Assembly: GCA_034509495.1 (NCBI GenBank)
Contig: CM067504.1
Span: 3,499,336 to 3,563,335 of the forward strand
Source of the DNA: Acestrorhynchus altus
Taxonomy: Eukaryota > Chordata > Actinopteri > Characiformes > Acestrorhynchidae
Direction: 5' to 3'
Length of the DNA stretch: 64,000 nt
Under the pieces are notes generated by a model. That model ran no database searches and was not told the origin of the DNA. It saw only the letters and a program-made list of their open reading frames with translations. A program made the position numbers and the translations under genes. Below are positions 1-11,919 of this stretch, one piece after another; position 1 is the first letter of the stretch, and each line of letters starts with the position of its first letter.

Positions 1-2718
1 CCTCACACTCTCACATCTTGATATTTCCTCCTTTGAATTCCATGCTGTTGCAGTATCTTTTCCGACTAAATTCCACATCATTGTTCTGTATCGACCTCCT
101 GGCCCATTGGGCAATTTCATTGATGAATTGGATACTCTCCTGAGCAGTCTTTCTGTTGAGACTTCACTCATTCTAATTGGTGATTTCAACCTTCCATCTG
201 AGAAACTGCAGTCATCATGTCTCCTCCAACTTCTTTCTTCTTTTGACCTCACCTTTAACCAGTCTGGTCCAACGCACAGGGCAGGCAACGCATTGGATCT
301 AATCTTTAGCAGACCTGTCCCTGCCTTGGATCTGACAGTTACTCCCCTTGACCTTTCTGACCATCATCTCATGTCCTTCATGCTCTCCCTCCCCTCTTTT
401 CCACATGTTGTCCCCCCAACTTCTTCCACCCCCCATCGCAACCTCCACACTCTCTCCCCATCCTCTCTTACCTCCACTATTCTAACAACCCTTCCACATC
501 CTGATTCCTTCTCCTCCCTTCCACTGGAAAGTGCGACAAACACTTTCCTTTCATCCATCTCCTCTTCAGTCAACCTTCTCTGTCCTCTCTCTCAAAGACC
601 TGCAAGAACCTCCAGACCTTCCCCGTGGTTGACAGAGGTTCTGCGCAACAACCGAAGAGAGTTGAGATTAGCTGAAAGAAAGTGGAGGAAAACGCAACAG
701 GAATCCGATCTCGCTGCTTACAGGGCTCTCCTTTCGCGATTTTCAGTGGAAGTAACCACTGCCAAATCATCCTTTTACAAGGAGAGACTGGAAGCATCGG
801 CATCTGATCCACGTAAGCTCTTCTCTGTCTTCTCTTCTCTCCTAAACCCTCCTACCCCCCCTGCTCCAACCACCCTCACCCCAGAAGATTTTGTCACCTT
901 CTTTGAAGAAAAGGTTGATAAGATCTGCCAATCCTTCCCACCCTCCCTTCCACCAACTTCTACTCCTCCCACCAGGCACCCTTCTCCTCCTGCATCTCTT
1001 TCCTCTTTCTCTCCACTTTCCACAGCTGACATCCTTCATCTTCTCACATCCAACAATCCAACCACCTGTCCCCTTGACCCTATCCCTTCCTCTCTATTCC
1101 AGACTATTGCTCCTGACCTCCTTCCTTTCATTACCTTCATCATAAACAGCTCTCTTTCATCTGGTCATGTTCCATCTACTTTCAAAACTGCCAGAGTGGT
1201 CCCAATTTTGAAAAAGCCAACTCTTGATGGTTCAAACATTAGCAATTATAGACCAATATCACTGCTCTCCTTCCTCTCAAAAATCCTCGAACGATCTGTC
1301 TACAATCAGCTATCTCTCTTTCTCAATCAAAACAATCTACAGGATCCAAACCAATCTGGCTTCAAACCGGCACACTCAACAGAGACTGCTCTCATTGCGG
1401 TCACTGAGAAACTCCATGCTGCTAGATCAGCCAAACTATCATCTGTTGTAATTCTCCTCGACCTCTCTGCAGCCTTTGATACAGTAGATCACAAGATCCT
1501 CCTGTCAATCCTCGGTAGCCTTGGAATCACTGGTTCTGCATTACAATGGTTTACATCATACCTGGAAGAGCGTTCTTACCAGGTCACATGGCAGGGAGCC
1601 ACATCAGCTCCACACAGACTATCCACCGGTGTTCCTCAAGGGTCAGTCCTTGGTCCTCTTCTCTTTTCGCTCTACACTACTTCTCTTGGTAAAGTAATAT
1701 CTTCTCATGGTTTTACTTACCATTGCTATGCTGATGACACTCAACTCATCCTCTCTTTCCCACCTTCCGACACCCAGGTCTCATCCCGCATCTCAGCTTG
1801 CCTCTCTGATGTCTCATCATGGATGGCAGCCCATCACCTCAAACTCAACCCCAGCAAGACCGAACTGCTATTCATTCCTGGTAGCACTGGTCCTCATCCT
1901 GACCTTACCATTTCCCTTGAGAACTCACTGGTCACTCCATCTGCTGAAGCACGCAGTCTTGGTGTAGTAGTGGATGACCAGTTATCATTCTCAGCTCATG
2001 TTGCAAATCTGACTCGGTCCTGCAGATTTCTCCTTTACAACATTAGGAGAATTCGACCTTTTCTGTCTAGAGAGGCCACCCAGGTGCTTGTTCAGTCTCT
2101 TGTCATCTCAAGACTAGACTACTGCAACTCCCTATTGGCTGGCCTTCCTATGCGGACCATCAGACCATTGCAACTCATCCAGAATGCAGCAGCGCAGCTC
2201 GTCTTCAATGTTCATAAATTCAGTCATGTAACTCCTCTGCTGCGCTCCCTTCATTGGCTCCCTGTAGCTGCCCGCATCAGATTCAAAACCTTGATGCTGA
2301 CCTACAAAGCCAAAAATGGACCAGCCCCTCCATACATGATGGCAATGGTCAAAACTCGAGCTGCACCAAGAGCCCTTCGAGCTTCAAGTACAGCTCGGCT
2401 TGACCCACCATCCCTCAGGATGCAAGGTAAACATGCATCCAGACTCTTTTCTGTTCTGGCACCAAAATGGTGGAACGAACTTCCCCTGGGAGTCCGAACA
2501 GCCGAGTCCCTCAATGTCTTCAAACACAGACTGAAGACTCATCTGTTTCAGGAGTACTTAACTCCATAAAGACTTGTTTCAACACGGTCTAAATGTGTGG
2601 AATCTCTAGATTCCAGCCTTATCTACTAGCTAAGGATGTTCTAAGTAAACAGCAAAGCACTTTTGTAAGTCGCTCTGGATAAGGGCGTCTGCTAAATGCC
2701 ACAAATGTAATGTAAATG
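1..2718 (+). mobile_element. L2/CR1-like non-LTR retrotransposon, 3' portion with tail
   Basis: After the ORF2 stop comes a 3' untranslated region of about 150 bp. Its end, at about 2664-2718, carries the widespread fish tail signature 'tcgctctggataagggcgtc' followed by 'tgctaaatgcc' and a short (ATGTAA)-type repeat. Such conserved tails are recognised by the element's own reverse transcriptase and are shared with partner SINEs. The 5' end lies outside the window. Confidence 0.9.
2..2569 (+). CDS. L2/CR1-like LINE ORF2 (endonuclease-reverse transcriptase), 5' end outside the window
   Basis: The frame is open from the window edge to the TAA at 2567-2569, about 855 codons. It encodes the end of an APE-type endonuclease (motifs LYRPPGP, IGDFNLP, LSDHH) followed by a complete reverse transcriptase: DLSAAFDTVDH, then GVPQGSVLGPLLF, then the catalytic YADDTQL. 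A C-terminal region follows with LDYCNSLLAGLP and a RFKTLMLTYK stretch, typical of the L2/CR1 group. In the family this protein nicks the target DNA and reverse-transcribes the element's own RNA. The frame has no stop or frameshift in the window, so the copy looks young. The N-terminus lies upstream, so no start codon can be chosen. L2 rather than another CR1-group clade is my reading of motifs and tail and is less certain than the LINE call. Confidence 0.93.
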   Translation, partial: LTLSHLDISSFEFHAVAVSFPTKFHIIVLYRPPGPLGNFIDELDTLLSSLSVETSLILIGDFNLPSEKLQSSCLLQLLSSFDLTFNQSGPTHRAGNALDLIFSRPVPALDLTVTPLDLSDHHLMSFMLSLPSFPHVVPPTSSTPHRNLHTLSPSSLTSTILTTLPHPDSFSSLPLESATNTFLSSISSSVNLLCPLSQRPARTSRPSPWLTEVLRNNRRELRLAERKWRKTQQESDLAAYRALLSRFSVEVTTAKSSFYKERLEASASDPRKLFSVFSSLLNPPTPPAPTTLTPEDFVTFFEEKVDKICQSFPPSLPPTSTPPTRHPSPPASLSSFSPLSTADILHLLTSNNPTTCPLDPIPSSLFQTIAPDLLPFITFIINSSLSSGHVPSTFKTARVVPILKKPTLDGSNISNYRPISLLSFLSKILERSVYNQLSLFLNQNNLQDPNQSGFKPAHSTETALIAVTEKLHAARSAKLSSVVILLDLSAAFDTVDHKILLSILGSLGITGSALQWFTSYLEERSYQVTWQGATSAPHRLSTGVPQGSVLGPLLFSLYTTSLGKVISSHGFTYHCYADDTQLILSFPPSDTQVSSRISACLSDVSSWMAAHHLKLNPSKTELLFIPGSTGPHPDLTISLENSLVTPSAEARSLGVVVDDQLSFSAHVANLTRSCRFLLYNIRRIRPFLSREATQVLVQSLVISRLDYCNSLLAGLPMRTIRPLQLIQNAAAQLVFNVHKFSHVTPLLRSLHWLPVAARIRFKTLMLTYKAKNGPAPPYMMAMVKTRAAPRALRASSTARLDPPSLRMQGKHASRLFSVLAPKWWNELPLGVRTAESLNVFKHRLKTHLFQEYLTP

Positions 2719-3319
2719 CCACCACCATGGTGGAATAGGGTATGTCATGTCTGTGGGTTACTCTGATCCTGTTATGCCTTGATATGCCAGGTTCACACTA
2801 TACAATTATAGCCCCAGTGTTTCCGTGGTTGACTCTTTTTGGAGAACACTGACTAAAGCCTCAGGTCAGAGCTCAGTGGTGGCTTGGTCGATATGTGTCA
2901 ATTGCTGAAAGATGTGATCCAAGAGTCCGCTAAGTGAGCCGATGCCTCGCGAGCTCCAGACAGATATCTAGCATGTTTGATATCGGGACCTGTGGGCAGT
3001 TCTAAATCCAGTGTGGACAGTGTTGTGACTGGAGGTTACTGCAGGACTAGTGACAGCCAATGAGACTACAAAAGGTTTGCACTTTTTAGTACTTTCCCTG
3101 CTCAAACACACCAGGTTCACTGTGTTTTTGGGTAGCAGATTGTTGTGGGTTCCTCCTGGTGCATTTCATGACCCCATGTTGCTGATCAGTAGTGAAGTGT
3201 TCAAACAGTGACTAAATGATTCCCAATTACAGGACAATAAGGAGTGTAGTGTGAAAAGTACAACGATCTGACCACTCAGTCCAGCACTAGTCATTAATAC
3301 AGCAGATGGAACAGCATGT
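2719..3319. other. Unassigned non-coding sequence
   Basis: No gene or clear repeat is recognised. A short motif 'caggttcac' occurs at 2789 and again near 3111, which may mark the edge of an old element, but the evidence is too weak to call one. Confidence 0.4.
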
Positions 3320-3660
3320 TCTGTGCTCTGGACCTCAGACTGGGACGGAGGTTTATCTTCCAAAAGGACAACATCGGGACAACTTCGGGACAACTCTGTG
3401 AAAGTTCTTGAGTGGCCCAGCCAAAGCCAAGACTTGAACCTGACTGAACATCTCTGGAGATATCTACAAATAGCTGTGCATCGATGCTCCCCATCCAATC
3501 TAATATAACTTGAGAGGTTCTGCAAAGAAGAATGGGAGAACCTTCCCCAGAACAGAAGCCAAGCTTGTAGCATCAAACTCAAAAAGACTCGAGGCTGTAA
3601 TTGCTGCCAAAGGACCTCCAACTAAAGTATTGAGCATAGTGTGTGAAAACTTATGTACCT
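3320..3660 (+). mobile_element. Tc1-like transposase relic, C-terminal end
   Basis: Conceptual translation gives a degraded DDE-transposase C-terminus: a FQKDN-like start, then EWPSQSQDLNLTEHLWRYL, then an IAVHRCSPSNL stretch, interrupted by a stop and continuing with 'EEWENLPQ'-like sequence. The third catalytic acidic residue of Tc1 transposases lies in the 'LNxxEHLW' motif, present here as LNLTEHLW. The element's 5' part is missing. The stops show that it is dead. It ends near 'aaaacttatgtac', a typical Tc1 end. Confidence 0.85.
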
Positions 3661-4334
3661 GTTATATTTAATGGTTCCATTCAGGTTTTGGTGTTTCTTT
3701 TTTAGTGAACCGTCTCACATTTACACCAGTTTGAGTGGAACCAAGGATGCGTCCCAGAATACTGTACAGCGTCAGTAAACGGAAGTAAGAAGATGGAAGT
3801 GCGTATAGACAACCTGCGAGCATTTGCACATACAGATGTTTGTTTCTCTCTGAAAAGATCAACCTTTGGTGACAAGAAGACACTGAAGACGACACCATGC
3901 GTGACATCCTTGCTCCTGTACAAATCGACACGCCCACAGAGGTTCGAGCTGAAAAACCTACTAATCTTTGATTCCTGCTTGTGGAAATGCAAGTGTTTGC
4001 AAAGAGTGGCATCATGTGGAGAGGACGACATGGCGAATCACAAGCAGGTCGCAGAACATGTAATTGAGTAGATATATTGCATGGATGTAGAACCTACAGA
4101 ACTCGTATGTAAACACAGATCAAATAAGGAAGTATTGCCTTATACGATTCAGACGTTACAGGAGGCAGAATGGAACTGCAGCGCCAGCATTTTGGATATA
4201 CTTCTCTTCCTTTTACAACACCAGCACTGTTACTGACACGGGGGAGGTTTACATAGCCATTATGATGCCACTGCCAATCAATCTACAATTTGACACACAC
4301 TACTCTATTTATAGAGCACTACGACTGAATTGCA
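3661..4334. other. Non-coding sequence, nothing recognised
   Basis: A short open frame at 3793-4071 shows no recognisable motif, and I do not regard it as a gene. No repeat could be assigned. Confidence 0.4.
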
Positions 4335-4880
4335 TTATTATAGAAATACACCCATCAGCCACACTTTGTACACATTTTTGTCAGCTCCACTGACCACACA
4401 GGAGCCCTTTGTAGTTCTATAATTATAGACTGTAGTTCATCTGTTTCTCTGCAGACTTTATTCTCCTCCTTTCACCCTGATCTTCAATGATCAGGACCCC
4501 ACAGGACCACCACAGAGCAGCTATTATGGGTGGTGGGTCATTCTCAGCACTGCAGTCACACTGACATGCTTCTGGGGTGTTTAAACCCCTCAGTGTCACT
4601 GCTGGACTGAGAACAGTCCACCAACCAGAAATATCCAGCTGACAGCGTCCTGTGGGCAGCGTCCTGTGGGCAGCGTCCTGTGAGCACCGATGAAGGACTA
4701 GAGGAAACAGAGGAGCTTCTGTCTCTGACTTTACCTCTACAAGATGGAGACACTCGGTAGGAGAGTCTAATAGAGTGGACAGGGAGTGGACGCAGTGTTT
4801 AAACACTCCAGCAGCACTGCTGTATCTGAAGTGCTCCTGTATGTTCAGTTTAGATGATAACATGGACAGTGAGAGCAGAA
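4335..4880 (+). repeat. Palindromic foldback repeat, copy 1
   Basis: Terminal arms resemble 'ttgtagttctataattatag' at 4410, followed by 'gggtggtgggtcattctcag' and, later, the inverted partner 'gtgtttaaacactccagcag'. The same family recurs at 13.7, 22.9, 23.4, 28.1 and 44.1 kb. The element has no coding capacity and its two halves are inverted relative to each other, so it looks like a non-autonomous DNA transposon. An internal 17-bp segment 'acagcgtcctgtgggca' is repeated about three times (4642-4684). Confidence 0.75.
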
Positions 4881-6439
4881 ATGTAAGCATTGAAATAATT
4901 TGTAATATTTCAAACCAGTAGCCGGGAGCTGTAGAAGGTCCATTTTGGCAATTTGGTTGTAATGTTTGGTTGGCTTTGTTGGAGTTTGTTGTTTTGTAGA
5001 AGGTCTACAGAAGGTTTGCTCTGTTTGCACAGGGTTGTAGAAGACCACGTACAGTGATAGGGTTATGAGAGACCCTCACTATACAGGCCTTTGCAGGACC
5101 TTCTTTGTTAAATCTCCTCCAGTCCTCTGGCAATCCAAGGGAGTTACGTCTGCAAGATACATTCGCTATTGTTCTTCATAGTTTCTTCATAAAGGAAGAT
5201 GAACTGCATGGAGAAGCTAAATGAATTATTCACATTATTTATTGTGGTGTGTGAGTATCTCGAGCGTGCTCTCACTCAGCTCTCTGTCTCTATCTCTCTC
5301 TCTCTCCCTCTGCTCACTCTCTCACTCCCTGTCTCCCCCATCACTCTTATCTTTGGCACTGTTTTTTTTTTTTTTTTTGCCATTTCCAAACCACTAGCTT
5401 TAGAGGGCTACAAAAGACCCCTAAAGTGGCACACACAAACATCAGTATCTAATGCTGCCTATTTTTCCTCAATGGTTCTTTCAGCCCATCCAAATGCACG
5501 ATGCAGCCGGAGATCAAAAGCCATGAGAGCCAGACAAATATCCCCTCTTAGTCAAGTGAATGTGCCACACCGTGCCTCAGTAGGGCCTTTTCCTTCAAAT
5601 GGCCATCTACAGGTAAAGTGGCTCCCTAACAAGTCTTCAGATTAATGAATGACTCATGCATGAAGGCTCCACTGCAGCTATTGTAACACATCAGAAATCC
5701 CAGGGCGAGTGACTGATTGGTTGAACATGCAGCAGGCAGACAGGCCTGGGCATGAGAGAAGCTTTGTGCTGAGCAGCCATAGCCCATTATTTTATGATAA
5801 TGAGCAAAACTGGCAGATCACTGAATCCGTCCTAACTCTGGGCCTTTTCCGAGACATACGAGAGGAGAGAGGGGCTTAGGGAGATTGACTCACTGATTAG
5901 AGCTTTAAAACAGAGACCTCCAGGATCACACCATCATTAAAAAAAAAAAATCTAATGCAAGGTAGATCTGAGATGCCCTTTGACCACAAACTTTGATAAG
6001 TGTGTAAACACAACACAGGAGCTGTGGGAACCCGGAAAGAGATGATGTCACTGAACTGTCATTAGTGTGACTGAATAATAACCATGTTTTTGAGCAGGAA
6101 AGGTGCCAGGATGGACCATTTTGTCCTGCTGAAAGACCGTTGAATTGGATCATTTTGTAACCTATAGAAGCTGATGACATTTCTTCTGTAGTGTTTCCAA
6201 TGTTAACATACTGTATTTATTGGAGATGCATGCCAGGCTCAAATTTTAATTGAAATTTTTGAGTCAATTTCACCATGATTTGAAAAAAAAAAACAAAAAA
6301 AAAACACCTACAATTTGTTTGTGTGTTTTTAAACTGAATATACAAGCATTATAATAATTACTTCATAGTTACCTTAGTTTTTTTTACCTTAATGTCCTTA
6401 TTTTATCATTTATATACAAGTATGCATTAATATTATCCA
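4881..6439. other. Non-coding sequence with simple repeats
   Basis: It contains a CT-rich stretch (about 5276-5340) and a poly-T run (about 5361-5379). Open frames here, including 5199-5645, run through these simple repeats and show no protein motif. Confidence 0.5.
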
Positions 6440-6540
6440 TTCTCAGAACTTTTATTCTGAAATTTCAACCCTGTGTGAGCAAAGAAAGAACAAAGAACCC
6501 CTCCCTTCTCGTTTTCATCTATGCACTGTGTATAGAGGAA
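6440..6540 (+). repeat. Fragment of a dispersed repeat shared with 17.57 kb
   Basis: The segment 'ttattctgaaattt...' through 'gtgtgagcaaag' and 'cttctcgttttc' closely matches 17571-17630, including the order of motifs. The family also appears inverted at 51.7-52.1 kb. Confidence 0.6.
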
Positions 6541-7119
6541 ATGTGGCGAATGGTTGATTTAGGTTTGCAAAGCAGAAAAAAGCTTCCTTTTAACAGCTAT
6601 TCAAATTTGGAAATTTACCAGAAGCTTTGTTTATAGAATTAATTTGTTAGACTTTGCAGAGATGGTCGCACAAAACAGTGATACCACATATTAGATTAAT
6701 TTGTTCCCTCCCCCTCAGGAGTACAACGGCTTTAAACCTTAATGACTGCTGATATAAAGAATCAGATAAAAGGTTTTCTTACTAATCAGAGGTCTTTCCT
6801 AGAACCTTGCATGACAGGAACCTCGATTTAAGTCCACATATTAGTTATCAGACATGTGAACCTCCGATTAATGTAAATGTTTCTTACCAGTTAAAGTATT
6901 TTTTTATTTTAATGGTTCTAGGGAGAACTCCAAAAGCAACATTCAGATTTAATCCTATTCAGATTTTAATGTTGTCTTAATATTTTGTAGGCACCCCATG
7001 TCCTAAGGGTCAAAAAGTCTCTCCTTCACTAAACCACTTAAATCAAATAGCTTAATTTTAAAGTTTTAAAGCATGAACAGCTTTCAAAACTGCTGCAGAG
7101 GCTCACAATTACCATGGAT
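6541..7119. other. Non-coding sequence, nothing recognised
   Basis: AT-rich single-copy-looking DNA without open frames or recognisable motifs. Confidence 0.4.
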
Positions 7120-7124
7120 GGAGA

Positions 7125-7150
7125 GGATGTGTATGTGTGTGTGTGTGTGT

Positions 7151-7211
<61 letters not shown>
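7125..7211 (+). repeat. (TG)n microsatellite
   Basis: An almost perfect TG dinucleotide run of about 87 bp, with one or two TA interruptions. Confidence 0.97.
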
Positions 7212-7399
7212 TAATCTTGTAGTTTTTGGGGATTGTAAATGATTTCATAGCTGGCAGGTCAAAAATGACCCTACGACCCTTTGTTCCCTGGAAGTTCAGC
7301 TTTCATGGAAATGGTGAAAAATGGAAACAACTCTCATTGTTCCCTCAAAGCTTCTTTTTCATGTGTAACCATTAAAACAACACAAGGACTAAAACGAAT

Positions 7400-7566
7400 C
7401 CATGCCAGTGGTTCTCAGCCTCGGTCCTGGAGTAGTGTCTCCTTACAGCTTTTAGAATTTCCCCTAATTCCAGAGCACCTGATCCAACTAATGAAGTGTG
7501 CTCCAGCAGGAAACCTCTTAAACAAGCAGGGCGGTGGTCCTCCAGGACCAGGACTGAGAGCCACTG
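7400..7566. repeat. Short palindromic MITE-like element (type 'ggttctcagcctcggtcctgg')
   Basis: The left end 'agtggttctcagcctcggtc' is inverted at the right end as 'ccaggaccaggactgagagc'. The middle carries 'cctgatccaactaatgaag'. Related copies lie at 42268-42440 and 47940-48115. No coding capacity. Confidence 0.75.
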
Positions 7567-9475
7567 ACACATGCAGACACCCTGCTGCCCCTTCACTCGC
7601 AGTCTGTGGGGTCATTGTTTACACATCCAGCATGCAGAAGAGTATGTTTTGGATTTATACCCAGCGTGTCACAAACGAACCGTAATGGTCTTTGTTTTAG
7701 GAGGATCCTCTGGGCCTCTTGCTCTTGGTCTTGTTGCTCCCATTCGAAAGGGGACCCGTGTGTGCTTTGCTGAGATTTATAGATGCTTTCCCCTTGCACT
7801 TCTCTAAGCCACACAGTGAAATGTGGCCAAATAAAACTGTAAAAGTGAGAATTTTATGAGCGAGAGGGAAATAATTAAAGCGGTATCTTTTTCATTTACC
7901 CCCCATCTGCTATTCAAGAGGGCTTTTTATAGAATAGTAATCAATTCTTTGTTGTGTTTTATTCGGCTTACGCGTTTTAATTAAATAACCTCTTTCTGTT
8001 TAATGGTCACGGTTAATTGATGAAATCCTCTCTAAACCTCAAGCCTTACACGCAGATACACTGTCTTTATACCAGTTGCTACGAAGGTAAATTTACAGAC
8101 ACTTTCAGATGATGCGGTCTGGATTATCTTCACAAAGAGCCACTCAGGTAATCCTCTAAATGACCACCTTACTAATCCTTCTAAAGATCAAAAACGCAGT
8201 CGTTCATTACACGCTATAAATGACTGGGAAGACAGACTGTTCTGCGTTGAGCATGAAGGAAGTGGCGGCGGTTCCTTGAAATATATTAGTAAGATGCCTT
8301 CGCATAAAATCGGATTATTTTCCTTACATATAGTGCTTTACAATGACACTTGTACACCCACCCTTCTATGCATTCATTTAATTAACACCTTGTGTCAACA
8401 GTTCAGACTGGTGCTGGTGTTATGGTGTGGGGAGTGTTTGTCTGCGAGACGTTGAGCCTGTTAATGCTAATCAACATCCAGCAGCACTGGATGCTAATGC
8501 TAATCTTTGCTTTAATGATACAGTCCAGGGTTGGAAAATTCATGAAAGGATGATCCAAACCGATTTACTGAACCTCTACTCAACTTGAGCTTGCCCTTGT
8601 TGATGATTTCAATTATTTCGTTTTTAATTCTGTTAATATTTTCTCCACTCTGCCCAAATTCGTGCACCCACAACAACATGCTACCGCATACGTTGGCCTG
8701 TCCAGTCTGTTCCAGTACGGATCATTTAATAATCAGAATTCAAATATCAAATAATTCAGAAATCAAATAATCAGAAGGTAAATAAATTCAATTTTCTGCG
8801 ATATTAATTTGAGCTCACATTGCGCAGCTACAGCCTCTGAGAATTGATGCTGGCCATGTGCAGCCCATCATAGTCACAATATATACACAATATCACATTT
8901 ATTTTGCCCTAATTACCCAACCCCGGCAGGACTCTCCCCAATTCCATAAAATACTCTGGGAGGGCGAAGACTAATGCTGTGGAAAGTCATGTTGGAAATA
9001 TCGTATTTACGAGATGAGCGCACATGAATGCCTCCATGATATCATATTTACTCAATTCCAATTTGGTAGCACGTCAGGAACAAAATGCCATGGCGACTGC
9101 CGTTAGAGATGTTGTTCCAAGAGTAGACAGGTATGCGTTGTTATTTCAATAAATCATAGTTTTATATAATTTGCATTTTATACAGGACTGACATGATATA
9201 AATGATCCTAGAAACAATTACAATAAATGATAATACTGCCATTTAAGACCATTTATGCTGTAATATGATATTGTAATAATGCAGATTCACACTGTAAAAA
9301 ATAATAAATGTATAATAATGTAAATCTAATTCCTATAATAGTTAAATATCCTGCATAAATTAAACGACTGTTTCCCTGATGAGTTGTGGTATCTTGTGGG
9401 AGTGTGTCACTGTATTGTATTGTATTGTATTTAAAGATAAATGTAAACATAGATCCACAGTATTTGTAGTGAAAC
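7567..9475. other. Non-coding sequence
   Basis: No gene recognised. At 8400-8560 a stretch translating to 'GVMVWGVF'-like residues hints at a very decayed Tc1 transposase fragment, but it is too short to call. A small (ATTGT)n-like run lies just before 9430. Confidence 0.4.
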
Positions 9476-9622
9476 ACACTAGTGAATTCACCCACATGCC
9501 CAGAATGGTTAGCAGCCGTATCCATGGCCTGCCAGTCATTCCCTACCATTTCAGGGAATTGAACCAGCAACCTTACAGTCACATGGCTCGTGCCCTAAAC
9601 ACCAGTTCATGGTTGCCAAGTA
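9476..9622 (-). repeat. tRNA-derived SINE-like repeat, internally deleted copy
   Basis: It shares 'cacactagtg', then 'gcagcc.tatccatggc', then a final 'ttgaaccagcaaccttacag' block with the longer copy at 47232-47423. Read on the minus strand, the last block resembles a Pol III B box. The middle part present at 47.3 kb is missing here. Confidence 0.6.
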
Positions 9623-10589
9623 AGCTACTGATAGACTAACAGCACCGTATCATAAAACACTTACAGCAGATTTAAAGGTGGGATGCCTAAATGACAATTT
9701 GAGGGTATTAACAAGGTAATGAATGTGATAATTACCTTGTTTTTGTATGTAGAAACTAATAACAGTATGGGCTGATTGTGTACTGCCCACAAGGGAATAA
9801 AAAACACAGGAAACATTAAAAATTGTGGGTCAGTGCTGTGCAGTGCCACCGGGTCACTCATGTTAATGCCCTCTCCTCACTCATTCAGAAAGTGGTCCCA
9901 CACCAGAGCTGGACTACAGCTTTGAAACGAGTCCATTTATCCAAATGTTCGGGGTGAAATTCTGCAGTCCACAGTACGTGTGTTCTCTCAGAGCCTATAG
10001 AGAGATGCAGCCTCATATGAGGTCAGATGCTGTGTGCACGACTGTCCAGAACCCTCTTTCAGCTTGTTTTTGCTCTAAAACTGACCCACAGACCATAACC
10101 GACCTATGAATACCCTTTAATAAATGATGTGGAAGACAATAACAGCAGTCGTCCATGGCAAACTACAGCAACTGTACTCCAGACAATTCTAGTAAAACTT
10201 TGTTTATGTGTGATTCACTTGTTTGTCGAATTGGATTGTGGGATTACTCTGCTCCGTGTGTACGGAAAAACCCACTGCACTCGTTTCCTTGTGGCCAGAT
10301 ATCACTGTCTGCTTACAGCTCGTCTCAGACAGACAGCAGGGTACAGAACAGCACGACCGGCTCAAATACATGCAATTAAATGCAACGGTCAACATCACGC
10401 TCATCCGTTTATTGTAAGTCGAAATACACAAAAATACAATACTCCAGTTCATGTGATTCAGTGATTCTAACGTGATAAAACATTATTGTTCACATAATTT
10501 ATTTTCAGTAAGACAAAAATCTATTTCCGTCTATTTTCATCCGACTACAAATCACTTAAATGCATCACATGAAGCCAGCTGCTGTTGCA
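9623..10589. other. Non-coding sequence, nothing recognised
   Basis: Several overlapping short open frames (10129-10464) have no recognisable motif and overlap on both strands. I see no gene. Confidence 0.4.
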
Positions 10590-10815
10590 TCATTGCTGGG
10601 CAGCCGGTGTGCTTAGAGGAAAGTCCCGGGTCCCCAGACCCAGTGCATTGCAGATGCTGGCCGTGTTCTCTCTGTGATGCAGAGACCAGACTATTTTTGT
10701 CCAATTTTTTTTTTTCCTCTCTAGTTTTTAAGGCAGCTGACCCAGGATTCGAACCCTTGATCCTCAGATCATAGTGCTAGCTCATTAGACAGCAAAGCTG
10801 CTCAGAGCCCTGAGA
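10590..10815 (-). repeat. tRNA-derived SINE
   Basis: Read on the minus strand, the head from 10815 resembles a tRNA: an A-box-like 'aatgagctagcacta' is followed by an exact B box GGTTCGAATCC (10745-10755). A T/A-rich body follows down to about 10590. This is the internal Pol III promoter layout of a SINE head. Confidence 0.7.
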
Positions 10816-11469
10816 TCAGGGTTCTTTAGTTGTCTTCAGAATAAATGGATAGAACACCTTTGGAACAAGGTAGAACAGGAGATTTGCAGCTTGAAAGTTA
10901 ACCTTAAAGAATGTTTTCAGCATTGTGAAGAATCCAGAGGCTGATTGTAAAGTGACCTTATATATCATTAATATATTAATATTCCTAATAACGTGTTGAG
11001 TGATTGAACAGCAAGGATGAGTCAAATCTTTAGAATTACGGTTCCTAAATGTTTCTGGACTTGGAACGTCCTGAAAGACTATAAACCTATATGAACGCAC
11101 TGTGCTGCAAACAAATCTTACCTCACAACTTCATGAGCACCAGACATGTCCTCTTCACTGGAGATTCGTATGTGAAAAGATGCTTTAAATGTATCACCTT
11201 CAATCAAATATGCAGGTTCTGCAGGTTCTCCAGGTTCTGTCAACCAAATATTTTTTTAGATCTCCATGTTGAGGTGGAGAGATTTCCACATTTGCAATCA
11301 ACCAGCAAGCTGATTGTCTCTTTTTGCTGAAAGGCTTGTTTGTCAGTAAACAGATGCCACGTTGAGCTTCACAAGAATGTAAACCTGTTGGGCCGAATAA
11401 CTAAATTCCACATAAATGTAACAAAACAACCTTGAAACCATGATCCTAATTACAGTTGGACCTCAGTCT
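10816..11469. other. Non-coding sequence with a tiny tandem repeat
   Basis: A roughly 9-bp motif 'caggttctg/c' is repeated three times at about 11214-11240. Nothing else is recognised. Confidence 0.4.
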
Positions 11470-11835
11470 CCCTTCTACCCCTTCATACTTGCCATCCACC
11501 ATCCAGCTACTGGACATGGAGCCTAAATATCTGCCACTGTTACTATTATGATCACCATCAAAGCATCATGATTACTCCAGATCACCTGAGCATTTCAGCA
11601 GACAAGTGGTGGTCCAGTGTCTCCTTATCAATAATGTATGTGTAGTTTGATAAGAGGAGGGAGGCTCTCATGAGCCTGAGGAAATCGTTCCTTGCCACTG
11701 TTGTCCTTTGTCTTGCTCACGGAGGTTTTTGTCTTTAAGACTTGTTTTGTGTGCTGATCATCTTATTTTTGATTTCTGTCTGACCATCATCTGTATAAAG
11801 TGCGAGACCCATACATTTTTTCTGATATATGAACT
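11470..11835 (+). repeat. Old interspersed fish repeat (motif 'tccttgccactgttgtcc')
   Basis: The block 'gttccttgccactgttgtcc' plus 'cttgctcacggaggttttt' matches, from memory, a very common teleost interspersed sequence. The copy is diverged and its boundaries are approximate. Confidence 0.5.
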
Positions 11836-11919
11836 TTGATTTGATCATTTATGAGGGGTATACCATCATTAGGGTGATAATGGTCGATTTAGATATACAC
11901 CAATGGGATTGATCACCTG

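Noticed and set aside
4642..4684. Triplet of 'acagcgtcctgtgggca' as a regulatory array
   Set aside because: It lies inside a palindromic repeat whose other copies carry variants of the same segment, so it is part of the transposable element.
8400..8560. Possible Tc1 transposase fragment ('GVMVWGVF'-like)
   Set aside because: Only about eight matching codons, with no adjacent transposase motif or terminal repeat.
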